Notes under the pieces: generated by a model | Databases searched by the model: none | What the model saw: only the letters and a program-made list of their open reading frames with translations | What the model was told of the DNA's origin: nothing | NCBI GenBank assembly: GCA_015061085.1 | Contig: SUXG01000003.1 | Location: 48,939 to 112,938 of the forward strand | Reading direction: 5' to 3' | From: Bacteroidales bacterium | Lineage (GTDB): Bacteria > Bacteroidota > Bacteroidia > Bacteroidales > Muribaculaceae | DNA: 64,000 nucleotides | Made by a program: the position numbers and the translations under genes | Shown here: in pieces, positions 11,024 to 19,369 of the stretch | Numbering within the stretch: position 1 is the first letter of the stretch | Layout of the letters: each line of letters begins with the position of its first letter

Positions 11024-11923
11024 ATGACAGTTGACAACTTCTTGAAATATATACGGTATGAGTTGAATTATTCAACACATACCGTTTTGTCATATTCTAT
11101 CGACTTAAATCAATTTGTCAACTACCTCACAAACAACGAAGCTGACAAATTCAATCCCACCGACATAACATCTAATGACATCCGCAGTTGGCTCGGCAAA
11201 TTAGCAAAAGAAGGATTAAGTCCACGTACCCTTCGACGTAAAGCTCAGTCAGTAAGGGCTTATTTCAAATATTTGATCAAATCAAAATTCATAACTACAA
11301 ATCCAGCCGTTGACATTACATTATCCAAAACGAACAAACCATTACCGGAATTTGTTAGAGATAATGAAATACAAGAGATAATAGCACTATTGGAGCCATC
11401 AGACAACGACTTCTTCAGTCATCGCAACTACCTAATTTTCTTGTTATTATACACAACAGGAATTCGACAATCCGAGCTATTAGGAATTAGCGATTGCGAC
11501 ATTGACTTCACAAGAATGGAGGTAAAGGTTACAGGAAAGCGCAACAAACAACGTCTGATTCCTATTGCCAATGAAATTGCAGAAGTTATAACAAAATATC
11601 AACAGTTACGAAACGCGCAATACCCGGATTTAAAGGATTGCAAATTAATAATCCACAAAGGCAAACCCATGACAACAAATACGTTGTACTACATAGTGAG
11701 TCGCATTCTCAAAGGCACATCCTCCCGACAGAAGGGTGCACACGTCATACGTCACACATTTGCCACTGCAATGCTTAATAACGGTGCCGGACTGAACTCG
11801 ATAAAGGAAATACTGGGACATAGCTCTATAGCAACGACCCAGATATATACACATATAACACTCAGAGAGTTACAAACTAATTATGAACACGCTCACCCAA
11901 GAGCACTAAAAAAGGAGGTTTAA
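11024..11923 (+). CDS. xerC: Tyrosine recombinase, XerC/XerD type
   Basis: Site-specific recombinase, probably the chromosome-dimer resolvase. It has 299 residues. The N-terminal SAM-like DNA-binding domain (about 1-85) is followed by a catalytic domain with R148 (TGIRQSE), H240 and R243 (HVIRHTF), H266 (LGHSS) and the nucleophile Y275 (TQIYTH). No integrase-specific extension or nearby att site is seen, and it lies between rpsU and hpf, a fixed chromosomal setting. This argues for a housekeeping Xer protein rather than a mobile-element integrase. Confidence 0.88.
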   Translation: MTVDNFLKYIRYELNYSTHTVLSYSIDLNQFVNYLTNNEADKFNPTDITSNDIRSWLGKLAKEGLSPRTLRRKAQSVRAYFKYLIKSKFITTNPAVDITLSKTNKPLPEFVRDNEIQEIIALLEPSDNDFFSHRNYLIFLLLYTTGIRQSELLGISDCDIDFTRMEVKVTGKRNKQRLIPIANEIAEVITKYQQLRNAQYPDLKDCKLIIHKGKPMTTNTLYYIVSRILKGTSSRQKGAHVIRHTFATAMLNNGAGLNSIKEILGHSSIATTQIYTHITLRELQTNYEHAHPRALKKEV

Positions 11924-11924
11924 T

Positions 11925-12218
11925 ATGGAAACTAAGATTAAAGCCATTCATTTCGACGTATCTGAAAAACTTGTTGCATTCATCAACAAGAAAGTAGAAA
12001 AACTCACTCGCAGATTTGATGCAGTGACAGAAGTAGAAGTGACACTCAAGGTGGTTAAGCCGGAAACAGCTATGAACAAGGAAGCTGCTATCCAACTTGC
12101 TGTACCTCCAACAGATGATCTTTTTGCATCAAAGACTGCTGATACATTTGAAGAAGCCGTTGATTTGTGCCTTGACGCACTTGAAAAACAACTTGAAAAA
12201 AATAAAGCTAAGAAATAA
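11925..12218 (+). CDS. hpf: Ribosome hibernation-promoting factor (short HPF)
   Basis: A 97-residue HPF/RaiA-family protein that binds the decoding site of resting ribosomes. The IKAIHFDVSEKLVAFINKKVEKL start and the later acidic/basic helices fit the short, non-dimerising form. Its ATG begins one base after the xerC stop, so it is translationally coupled. It ends just before a hairpin at 12252. Confidence 0.9.
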   Translation: METKIKAIHFDVSEKLVAFINKKVEKLTRRFDAVTEVEVTLKVVKPETAMNKEAAIQLAVPPTDDLFASKTADTFEEAVDLCLDALEKQLEKNKAKK

Positions 12219-12251
12219 AACTTTTATACCAAAATAATAATCTAAACCAGA

Positions 12252-12281
12252 ATTGCCGGCATATAAAGTCATGCCGGCAAT
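12252..12281 (+). terminator. Hairpin after hpf, possible weak terminator
   Basis: An 11-bp perfect stem (ATTGCCGGCAT / ATGCCGGCAAT) with an 8-nt loop, 33 nt past the hpf stop. The 3' tail has few T residues, so termination may be partial and read-through into fdtA is possible. Confidence 0.6.
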
Positions 12282-12306
12282 CTTACTAAAACAATTCATT
12301 GCCATT

Positions 12307-12723
12307 ATGTCACTGCTTGATTTAGCACGAACAATTGAATTTCCCAAAATTTGCGACCCCAGAGGTAATCTTTCGTTTGTAGAAAGCGCACGCCACATTC
12401 CATTCTCAATAAAACGAGTTTTCTACATCTACGACGTACCCGGAGGCGAAACAAGAGGTGGACATGCCCATAAAGAATGTTGGTGTATTCTGATTGCAGT
12501 ATCAGGCTCTTTGGAAGTAAGATTAACTGATGGCACAAATGAAAAGATTGTCAAATTAAATCGTTCCAACAAAGGATTGATTATTCCCCCGGGCGTATGG
12601 GACACCATGCACGACTTCACGACCGGGACTGTTGTACTGGCATTAGCATCTCACCCATACGAAGAGGAGGACTACATTCGCGATTACGACGAGTTTCTCG
12701 AATATGTAAAAACACAAAAATAG
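12307..12723 (+). CDS. fdtA: dTDP-4-keto-6-deoxyglucose 3,4-ketoisomerase (FdtA/WxcM-like cupin)
   Basis: Cupin isomerase that moves the keto group of dTDP-4-keto-6-deoxyglucose to C3. Motifs include FYIYDVPGGETRGGHAHK with the conserved histidine pair, and a cupin second half with IPPGVWD. I chose the ATG at 12307 (138 aa, family size). An in-frame TTG at 12253 lies within the preceding hairpin and is unlikely. The next gene is the partner aminotransferase. Confidence 0.88.
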   Translation: MSLLDLARTIEFPKICDPRGNLSFVESARHIPFSIKRVFYIYDVPGGETRGGHAHKECWCILIAVSGSLEVRLTDGTNEKIVKLNRSNKGLIIPPGVWDTMHDFTTGTVVLALASHPYEEEDYIRDYDEFLEYVKTQK

Positions 12724-12724
12724 A

Positions 12725-13846
12725 ATGAAATACCCATTTCTTCAACTCAGCGATGTAAACGTCCCATACGCAAAGCAACTAAAAGAAGCCGCAGCAAGAG
12801 TAATCGACTCGGGATGGTATCTCAACGGCAATGAAAACAAAGCATTCGAACAAGAATTAGCCCTGAAATGCAATTCTAAATATGCTGTAGCCACGAGCAA
12901 TGGCCTTGATGCTTTAAAATTGATTTTCAGAGCATACATAGAGCTCGGCAAACTATTACCCGGCGACGAGGTGATTGTTCAAGCGAATACATATATTGCG
13001 TCTATTTTATCAATCAGCGAAACAGGACTGACACCAATATTAGTCGAACCCTGCGAGACAACTTTCAATATAGACTCTTCTCTTATTGAGAAATCAATCA
13101 CTTCGAGAACAAAAGCCATTTTGGTTGTTCACTTATATGGAACTCCTTGTTGGGACGAAAAAATAAAAAATATCGCACAACGATACAATCTGCTTATTAT
13201 TGAAGATAATGCACAATCCATTGGTGCATCTGCCGATACAAGCGGTATAAACGGGCACTATACCACAGGATCACTTGGAGATGCTGCAGCATTCAGTTTT
13301 TACCCCACCAAGAACATAGGAGCATTAGGCGATTCCGGAGCTATAACATCATCCGATGAGGAGTTGATAAAAACTATACGCGCATTGGCAAATTATGGAA
13401 GCGACCGAAGATACCACAATATATACAAAGGTCTAAACTGTCGTATGGACGAGATACAAGCAGCCTTCCTTAGAGTAAAACTGCAACATCTCGATTCTGA
13501 ATCAAAGCATCGCAATGAAATTGCAAAAACATACGATACCTACATCACCAACCCTTTGATTATAAAGCCATTAATTTTTGATAGCATGACACAGGTATGG
13601 CACCAATATGTCATCCGATGCACTCATCGTTCTGCACTATGCAAACATCTTGAAGAAAACGGCGTAGGCACAGACATACATTATGCCACACCACCACATC
13701 TGCAACCTTGCTATAGAGATTTTTTCAAAAGCACCTATCCTATTACTGAACAATTAGCTAACGAGGTTATAAGCCTTCCTATAGCATCCATTGACAATGA
13801 TGCCGCCAAAGAAATTGCGCAAATCATCAATTCATTTAAAGTCTGA
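12725..13846 (+). CDS. fdtB: dTDP-3-keto-6-deoxyhexose aminotransferase (DegT/DnrJ/EryC1)
   Basis: PLP-dependent sugar aminotransferase that makes dTDP-3-amino-3,6-dideoxyhexose from the FdtA product. It has 373 residues. The PLP lysine is K196 in FYPTKNIGALGDSGA. Further family motifs are ATSNGLDALKL and EDNAQSIGA. It starts 1 nt after the fdtA stop. The acetyltransferase (fdtC) and dTDP-glucose enzymes are not in this window, so the final sugar (Fuc3NAc, Qui3NAc or other) is unknown. Confidence 0.88.
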   Translation: MKYPFLQLSDVNVPYAKQLKEAAARVIDSGWYLNGNENKAFEQELALKCNSKYAVATSNGLDALKLIFRAYIELGKLLPGDEVIVQANTYIASILSISETGLTPILVEPCETTFNIDSSLIEKSITSRTKAILVVHLYGTPCWDEKIKNIAQRYNLLIIEDNAQSIGASADTSGINGHYTTGSLGDAAAFSFYPTKNIGALGDSGAITSSDEELIKTIRALANYGSDRRYHNIYKGLNCRMDEIQAAFLRVKLQHLDSESKHRNEIAKTYDTYITNPLIIKPLIFDSMTQVWHQYVIRCTHRSALCKHLEENGVGTDIHYATPPHLQPCYRDFFKSTYPITEQLANEVISLPIASIDNDAAKEIAQIINSFKV

Positions 13847-13964
13847 CACGTTGACCATATTCTCTCGTTAATTTTACGCCATATCGATTTGAACTAAACA
13901 GGAAAAATCTCAGATTTTAAGGCGTATTGAGCAGCAGACTTTTGCATGATAATTTCCTGGACAC

Positions 13965-13997
13965 AAAAACAGTGAGATAGCTTTTACTACCTCACTG
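13965..13997 (-). terminator. Terminator of the Cys/Lys-repeat gene
   Basis: Minus-strand stem of about 11 bp (CAGTGAGGTAG with CTATCTCACTG), 6-nt loop, then TTTTTG. It sits 22 nt beyond the stop of the Cys/Lys-rich gene. Confidence 0.8.
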
Positions 13998-14019
13998 CCT
14001 TAAAATATTAACATTCGTC

Positions 14020-14412
14020 TTATTTCTTTTCACACTGCTTTTTGCATTCTTGCTTCTTAGCGTCGCATTGTTTCTTGCAAGCTTGTTTTGGCTGAACTTT
14101 TGCACGCTTATCGCACTTTGTCAACTTGCAATCTTTTTTCTTTGCATCGCATTGCTTCTTGCAGTCTTGTTTCTGCTTATCGCATTGCTTCTTGCATTCT
14201 TGCTTCTTAGCGTCGCATTGCTTCTTGCAAGCTTCTTTGTTTTGCTTACACTCTTTCTTGCAATCTTTGCAATCCTTAGTGCATTCTTTCTTGCATTCTA
14301 CTTTTTCACATTTTGCTTTCTGACATTGCTTTTCACATTGCTTTTGAGTTTGAGCAACACTAACTGTTGCCATTAATACTAAAGCAAAAAATAATACTGT
14401 TAATTTTTTCAT
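14020..14412 (-). CDS. Secreted Cys/Lys-rich repeat protein, function unknown
   Basis: A 130-residue protein with a clear signal peptide (MKKLTVLFFALVLMATVSVAQ). The mature part is almost entirely Cys, Lys, Gln, Glu and Asp, with 20 cysteines. Spacing is regular: CxxxC pairs separated by six residues, giving an 11-residue unit such as CKKQCDAKKQE that occurs several times. The unit predicts a helix with a cysteine stripe. Metal binding or disulfide cross-linking in the periplasm is plausible but unproven. It stands alone, convergent with fdtB, with its own terminator. I know no named family for it. Confidence 0.85.
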   Translation of the reverse strand: MKKLTVLFFALVLMATVSVAQTQKQCEKQCQKAKCEKVECKKECTKDCKDCKKECKQNKEACKKQCDAKKQECKKQCDKQKQDCKKQCDAKKKDCKLTKCDKRAKVQPKQACKKQCDAKKQECKKQCEKK

Positions 14413-14494
14413 ACTGTCTTTTATTTACATTGATTATTATTTGAGCACAAAGTAAACACTTTAAACCGAAAACACCAAAATCTATGGCATTAAT

Positions 14495-15967
14495 TTATGT
14501 TAATAATGATTTCGATTTCTTATTTCTACTCCACAATCTCTTTAACGGACGTAAATAAAACATTGCACCCATAGGTAAGACAACAAGACTAAACCACATT
14601 GGCATCTCATTCATTACCCAATATGCCAACAATGTTGAAACAATACTTACAACTATCGTTTTATAAACCTCTGACGACAGTCTAAGTTTGTATTTACCAA
14701 AATAGACTATTCCGACTATAACACAATAGGACAAGAACCATAATATATACGCAATTCCTATTCCTTCCAATCCCCAGTATTTATAAAATAATATATTGAG
14801 CACCAAACCGATTATCGCATCCACACCCTCAGTAATGACATAATACTTACCATCCCCTTTCGCAATAATAGAAAATGCCATACACCACGAAACAGCCTTA
14901 AAAATATTACACATAATAGCCCACGATATAAAAGGTATTATCGCATAAAATTCAGGCGTATAAAGAAGCCCTACAATCCACTTTCTTGCCCACAAGAACA
15001 AAATCATCATTGGGGTCACAACAAGCAACAACAAGACTATCTCGTGCGAAACAAAAAGCCTCACACGATGTTCTGAGTTGCTATTAGCCGACAATCGAGG
15101 AAAAAACTCCATTCCGACTGCTGTAAATATAAGTCCGGCATACCTAATCACTAATGCATAACCGGCTTGAAAAAGTCCGACTTCCTGTGTAGATGCCTCT
15201 TGATTGAGAAAAAGCATAAATAACAAATGCGACACATTTGTTATAAATGATGCAAATGACATATATATGCCTAATTTAACAAAGCTTTTTCCTTGTTTAA
15301 TAGTTTCACCCCATGAAAGTGCTATTTTTTCGTTTGTCCTTCCATATCCAAACATCAAGGTAAACATCAACACAAAGACTGAATAGGCTATTATACTTAA
15401 TACCACAGAGTCCTCTCGCAAATAATAGAATAGGGGTACTGAGACCAACAACCCTGCAAAACTACCCCAAAACGAACCCTTTGCTAATGCCTTTAGTTTT
15501 GATGTAGCCTGTAAAACTGCCTGTTCTCCCATCACCAACGCATTAAAAAACATTGTCAGTGACAAGGCAATAAAGCCCCAACATCTGGTCCAATCGTTAA
15601 ATACAGATTGCGCTAAAAATGGTGCTAAACCACTGATCACGATTGCGCCTAATATACCTGCTACGACACTCCAACGTCTGACAATATTTATCACGACCTC
15701 TAATCGCGACGAATCTTTAGAATGTACAGAAATGTCCCTCACTGCACTTTGACGCAAGCCCAGATTTGTAAACGTTGATATAGTTTCTATGGTCGAATTA
15801 TAAATACCAAAAAGACCTACCCCCTGCGAACTTAACCACAATGCGACAAGCTTCATCTTTATGATGGAGCATAGTATTATAAAAGCCTGCATACCTGTAA
15901 AGAGCCCCATTACTTTAATGATACCCTTTGATATTGTGCTTCTTGAACTGCTCTTTTTTTGAATCAT
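14495..15967 (-). CDS. Polysaccharide flippase (Wzx/MATE-like)
   Basis: Integral membrane protein of 490 residues with about 12-14 hydrophobic segments, of the polysaccharide-transport family that flips lipid-linked glycans. The segment GVGLFGIYNSTIETISTF and the paired TM bundles match the family. It follows the GNAT/FemAB-like gene by 5 nt and is the last gene of the dut-envC operon. The transported glycan is not evident. The nearby fdtAB and GNAT genes would fit O-antigen-like surface polysaccharide. Confidence 0.85.
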   Translation of the reverse strand: MIQKKSSSRSTISKGIIKVMGLFTGMQAFIILCSIIKMKLVALWLSSQGVGLFGIYNSTIETISTFTNLGLRQSAVRDISVHSKDSSRLEVVINIVRRWSVVAGILGAIVISGLAPFLAQSVFNDWTRCWGFIALSLTMFFNALVMGEQAVLQATSKLKALAKGSFWGSFAGLLVSVPLFYYLREDSVVLSIIAYSVFVLMFTLMFGYGRTNEKIALSWGETIKQGKSFVKLGIYMSFASFITNVSHLLFMLFLNQEASTQEVGLFQAGYALVIRYAGLIFTAVGMEFFPRLSANSNSEHRVRLFVSHEIVLLLLVVTPMMILFLWARKWIVGLLYTPEFYAIIPFISWAIMCNIFKAVSWCMAFSIIAKGDGKYYVITEGVDAIIGLVLNILFYKYWGLEGIGIAYILWFLSYCVIVGIVYFGKYKLRLSSEVYKTIVVSIVSTLLAYWVMNEMPMWFSLVVLPMGAMFYLRPLKRLWSRNKKSKSLLT

Positions 15968-15972
15968 ACGAT

Positions 15973-16914
15973 TTAGTCCACCTGAATTTCATAAACGGTA
16001 TATGCAACACCTGTTCCCCCCATGCTGTATTTCTGATTCAGCAATCCGGCATTAAGCACTCGCCCATGTTGCTCGTTAGAGGTTCCGAAATCAAAATAGT
16101 GTCTGCATCTAAATTCTTTATTTATGAGATAATCATATAGAGCTGTCAAATAATAATTCTTGCGAGCCTTATCAGTTGTTGCCGTATATTGTGAATGTGC
16201 CACAATTCCTGTATCAAAGATGCAAACTCCTGCTTGCATACCCTCTTCATCAGAAACTGTATAAAGACATATATTATCAGGAAATTTAGTCGCTAATTCC
16301 ACAATTTCCTCACATGAATGAACAGGCTTTGAAGAATGACGTTCTTGAAGACACTCTTCTAATATCCTCCAAAATCCCTTAAAATCTTCACTCTTCGTTA
16401 TCTTCAATCCGAATTTTTCTGTCTTACGCAATTGTTGACGTTTCGACATATTAAAACCGATTGGATTTCGCATATCAACTGTCGACGAAAGGTTTACCTC
16501 TTTCACAGCAGCATTATGTCGAAACAAGGCATAGAGATCTTCTTGCGATGGCATTGACGAGTAGATATAGGGCATTGGTTTATAGAACACTCTCTTTACT
16601 CCTATTGTGCGACAATAGGTCATAAATTCATCCCATAATTCAAGCATTATATTTGCATCGAAATGAGATTTCGGAATTATCCATCCACCGTATGTAAGAC
16701 CTTGGTGAGTCCAGAGTATTTCGCCATCAATATTAGCAGGCAACAATGCACACAATTTCCCTTTACGATATGCCATTATTGAAGCGTCAGAAAAGCGATC
16801 AGAATGATAATCCATATAACTGCGATTAAATAAAAACGTAGCATTCCTCGACTCGCCGACAAAACGATTCCACACTTCAATATCATTATGGTTATATCTT
16901 CTTATTTCAATCAT
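15973..16914 (-). CDS. GNAT/FemAB-like acyltransferase
   Basis: About 313 residues with the two-lobed GNAT organisation of FemAB/BioF2-like proteins: a first half ending near the MSKRQQLRKTEKFGLKITKS region and a second half with the YYLTALYDYLINKEF helix and FDFGTSNEQHG. I chose the ATG at 16914 because it overlaps the envC stop as ATGA; the frame is open 14 codons further upstream but inside envC. Its partner, a flippase, suggests modification of a lipid-linked sugar or peptide. The exact substrate is unknown. Confidence 0.75.
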   Translation of the reverse strand: MIEIRRYNHNDIEVWNRFVGESRNATFLFNRSYMDYHSDRFSDASIMAYRKGKLCALLPANIDGEILWTHQGLTYGGWIIPKSHFDANIMLELWDEFMTYCRTIGVKRVFYKPMPYIYSSMPSQEDLYALFRHNAAVKEVNLSSTVDMRNPIGFNMSKRQQLRKTEKFGLKITKSEDFKGFWRILEECLQERHSSKPVHSCEEIVELATKFPDNICLYTVSDEEGMQAGVCIFDTGIVAHSQYTATTDKARKNYYLTALYDYLINKEFRCRHYFDFGTSNEQHGRVLNAGLLNQKYSMGGTGVAYTVYEIQVD

Positions 16915-18512
16915 TTTATCCATAACATCGGATTTTGTTTCTCTCTGCCTTTCCATACTTCGAAGTGTATGACAGTTCGATTATTATCAGAGGCGTCCGT
17001 GAAAAGTTTACCCAACGCCTGTCCTGCTTTCACTTTATCGCCTACTTTGACAATCGGCGTCGCAATATTACCATAGACTGTATAATACGAGCCATGATTT
17101 ACTATCACAACAGCATCAAAGCCCTTAAGAAGATACACGCCTGAGACCTCTCCTGCAAATACAGCCATAGCAGACGAGCCAGGAGCAACCTCAGCATCTA
17201 TGCCCGGATTATCGTATTCCACAGAAGGAAGATCCGGCAAGGAATGACGTCCGAATGGGACTACCACCTTAAACATTCCACTGACTGGGCGTGGCAAATT
17301 GCCTTTCATCTTTTCAAACGACGACTCATCATTAGATACTGGTTTTGTCGAACCCTTCGATGACTTGTCTCGTTCTTTTCTCTTTCGCGCATCAGCATAC
17401 GAACGATCTTTCTTATCTGCCGACTCACCACCCTTATCTTTCTTTTTCTTATTTTTCCCTTTATCTTCCTCTGCCTTAGTTCCCTTAACTTTATTAGCCT
17501 TTTGTCGTTCAGCTTCTTCCTTTGCTTCTGCTTCTTTTCGGGCTTTTTCTTCAGCCAAGCGACGCTGTTCCTCTTCTTTGCGACGTTTCTCCTCAGCGGC
17601 ACGTTGTTCTGCAGCAATAAGATCTGCTATTCGATTCTGCAGATCGTTCACCTCTTGCTGTTTTTTCTTTAAATGAGAATTTAGAGCTATCCCATTGCGT
17701 TGTAAATCAGCCACCAACACATCTTGTTTGCTTTTTTGTGTCAGCAATTTTGCTTTTGCTTGCTGCTCAATTTCGATCACCTTATCCAATTCTGATTTTG
17801 TAGCCGACAAAGCCTCATGCTGTAGCTTCAATTCTGCTTGCACTTTCGAGATTTCAGAGACTTGATTTTCTCTCCATTTTGAGAACTCACGCAAATATCT
17901 AAGTCGTCTATATGCTTGACTGAAGCTTTTAGAGGCAAATATAAACGTCAATCCGTCGGTATTGCCTTTGACAAGTCGCATCTTTTTGACAACCTTAAGA
18001 TACTTATCTCGCAGCGTTGTCAGCTTCTTCTCATTATCAATGATTTGAGCATTAAGACTGATAAGTTGCTCATTTAACTTTGATATTTTCCCTGTCAATT
18101 GTGAGATTTGCTTTTCCGACACACTTATATCCGACTTTATGCTATTCAGGTCATTGAGGCTCTTTTTGACCAAGCGCTCATTTTCTTCAATCTGTTGCTT
18201 AGTGAGCTTAATCTCTTGTTGAGCTTTTTGTTGCTGCTTCTTTGCATCGGCAGATGTAGTCGGCGACTTTGTCTTACTCGATGATTTACTTCCTGATTTC
18301 TTCTTGGATATCGATTTTTTAGACGATGACTTCTTCGAAGACTTGCTTTTTGAACTACTCTTCTTGCTACTCTTTTTTGACGACGATGTCTTCTTCTGCT
18401 TCTTTTTCTTCGACGAAGACTGAGCATACACCTCCACTGCCGAATCAAAAGACTCGGTCACAATGGGTGTCATCAACACCACACATAGCAATAATATTAT
18501 CAGTCGTCTCAT
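16911..18512 (-). CDS. envC: Murein hydrolase activator EnvC-like protein
   Basis: Exported coiled-coil/LytM protein of 533 residues that should activate cell-division amidases. After the signal sequence comes an unusual Ser/Lys-rich linker (about 30-90), long coiled coils (about 95-260), an Ala/Glu/Arg helix and a second basic linker (about 290-395), then a LytM domain (about 420-533). The M23 zinc ligands are lost: NPGIDAEV lacks the first His and the last motif is HFEVW instead of HxH. It should therefore be a non-catalytic activator, as in true EnvC. Confidence 0.85.
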   Translation of the reverse strand: MRRLIILLLCVVLMTPIVTESFDSAVEVYAQSSSKKKKQKKTSSSKKSSKKSSSKSKSSKKSSSKKSISKKKSGSKSSSKTKSPTTSADAKKQQQKAQQEIKLTKQQIEENERLVKKSLNDLNSIKSDISVSEKQISQLTGKISKLNEQLISLNAQIIDNEKKLTTLRDKYLKVVKKMRLVKGNTDGLTFIFASKSFSQAYRRLRYLREFSKWRENQVSEISKVQAELKLQHEALSATKSELDKVIEIEQQAKAKLLTQKSKQDVLVADLQRNGIALNSHLKKKQQEVNDLQNRIADLIAAEQRAAEEKRRKEEEQRRLAEEKARKEAEAKEEAERQKANKVKGTKAEEDKGKNKKKKDKGGESADKKDRSYADARKRKERDKSSKGSTKPVSNDESSFEKMKGNLPRPVSGMFKVVVPFGRHSLPDLPSVEYDNPGIDAEVAPGSSAMAVFAGEVSGVYLLKGFDAVVIVNHGSYYTVYGNIATPIVKVGDKVKAGQALGKLFTDASDNNRTVIHFEVWKGREKQNPMLWIK

Positions 18513-18514
18513 CC

Positions 18515-19363
18515 CTAAAATCGTAAGAATTCTTGAATACTCACCTCACGCATCTTCGATGAGAACTTAATCGGGCTGAGTGGCTGAACTTCCCACTGAC
18601 AAGTAATGCCGTCGAGTATCACTTGCATCTGCGCATCGGCATATTGAATTTCGAACACAGCATTATACGATTTCTTATTGTGCTGATATAGACAGTAGAG
18701 TTCAAATCCACTTGTAAAATCATGCACTAAGAAGTCATTGACCACACCCTCTCTGTCAATAGTAAAGCCATACAACAAGTTATCACTCTGTGGCATCGGA
18801 GGCAAAAAATAATTTTCACTCGGAGCGTGATACAAGCCATGTTTCGACTTATTGTATCGCATAATCGTGCCCTCCCCGATTGCAAACGCTCTTGCGAGAA
18901 ACACATCTTGAAGGTCGGACAACGTAAATTCTATGCCCCCCATCAGTTGTGAAATATCAGCTACGGCATAAACGTTCTTCATCTTATTGACAGCAACTAA
19001 CGTATCATTTTCGAACTCCAATCGACCGACTTCTCCGATGAACGGCGCACGCACAGACATCGACATGCTCTTACCTTTCTCCATGAAAATCTTCAACGAT
19101 GGATACAACGGCAGACCATCCATTTGCAACTGAGCAGAAAGCATGACAGTGTTCCACGATGAGAAACGCTCAGCCATTTTTTCGACCACCTTCGCCGACT
19201 CGTGCTCAGGTGCTTTCTGAAGCAGACTGTCGATTCTGCTGCTTCCAGAACCTACTTCCTCAGTCGAAACTCCGGATTCGTCATCGGCTGTCGGCTTATG
19301 CGTCTTGCAGCTCGTGAACGCCAACACAAATACCGCCAATAGTATATAAATATGCTTTGTCAT
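18515..19363 (-). CDS. DUF4292 lipoprotein (LolB-like fold)
   Basis: A 282-residue lipoprotein with lipobox FTSC (C19). The DUF4292 family of Bacteroidota is predicted to resemble LolB/LppX, outer-membrane lipoprotein acceptors. Here the sequence has the SWNTVMLSAQLQMDG start and the SMSVRAPFIGEVGRLEF strand pair typical of such folds. It lies between the TPR protein and envC, with 6 nt and 2 nt spacers, so it is co-transcribed and probably acts in envelope assembly. Confidence 0.8.
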   Translation of the reverse strand: MTKHIYILLAVFVLAFTSCKTHKPTADDESGVSTEEVGSGSSRIDSLLQKAPEHESAKVVEKMAERFSSWNTVMLSAQLQMDGLPLYPSLKIFMEKGKSMSMSVRAPFIGEVGRLEFENDTLVAVNKMKNVYAVADISQLMGGIEFTLSDLQDVFLARAFAIGEGTIMRYNKSKHGLYHAPSENYFLPPMPQSDNLLYGFTIDREGVVNDFLVHDFTSGFELYCLYQHNKKSYNAVFEIQYADAQMQVILDGITCQWEVQPLSPIKFSSKMREVSIQEFLRF

Positions 19364-19369
19364 TATGAT

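Noticed and set aside
11024..11923. The tyrosine recombinase as integrase of a mobile element
   Set aside because: It sits in the conserved rpsU-xerC-hpf order with no flanking repeats or cargo.
14050..14376. Plus-strand repeated Leu/Phe-rich frame and short DNA repeats that resemble an array
   Set aside because: They are the complement of the Cys/Lys codon repeats; spacing is a multiple of three and the minus-strand protein has a signal peptide. There is no CRISPR repeat-spacer pattern.
16911..17300. EnvC C-terminal domain as an active M23 endopeptidase
   Set aside because: The zinc ligands of the HxxxD and HxH motifs are not conserved.
17299..17676. Ser/Phe-rich plus-strand frame within envC
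   Set aside because: Antisense of the Glu/Arg/Lys coiled-coil region; no ribosome-binding or promoter signal.
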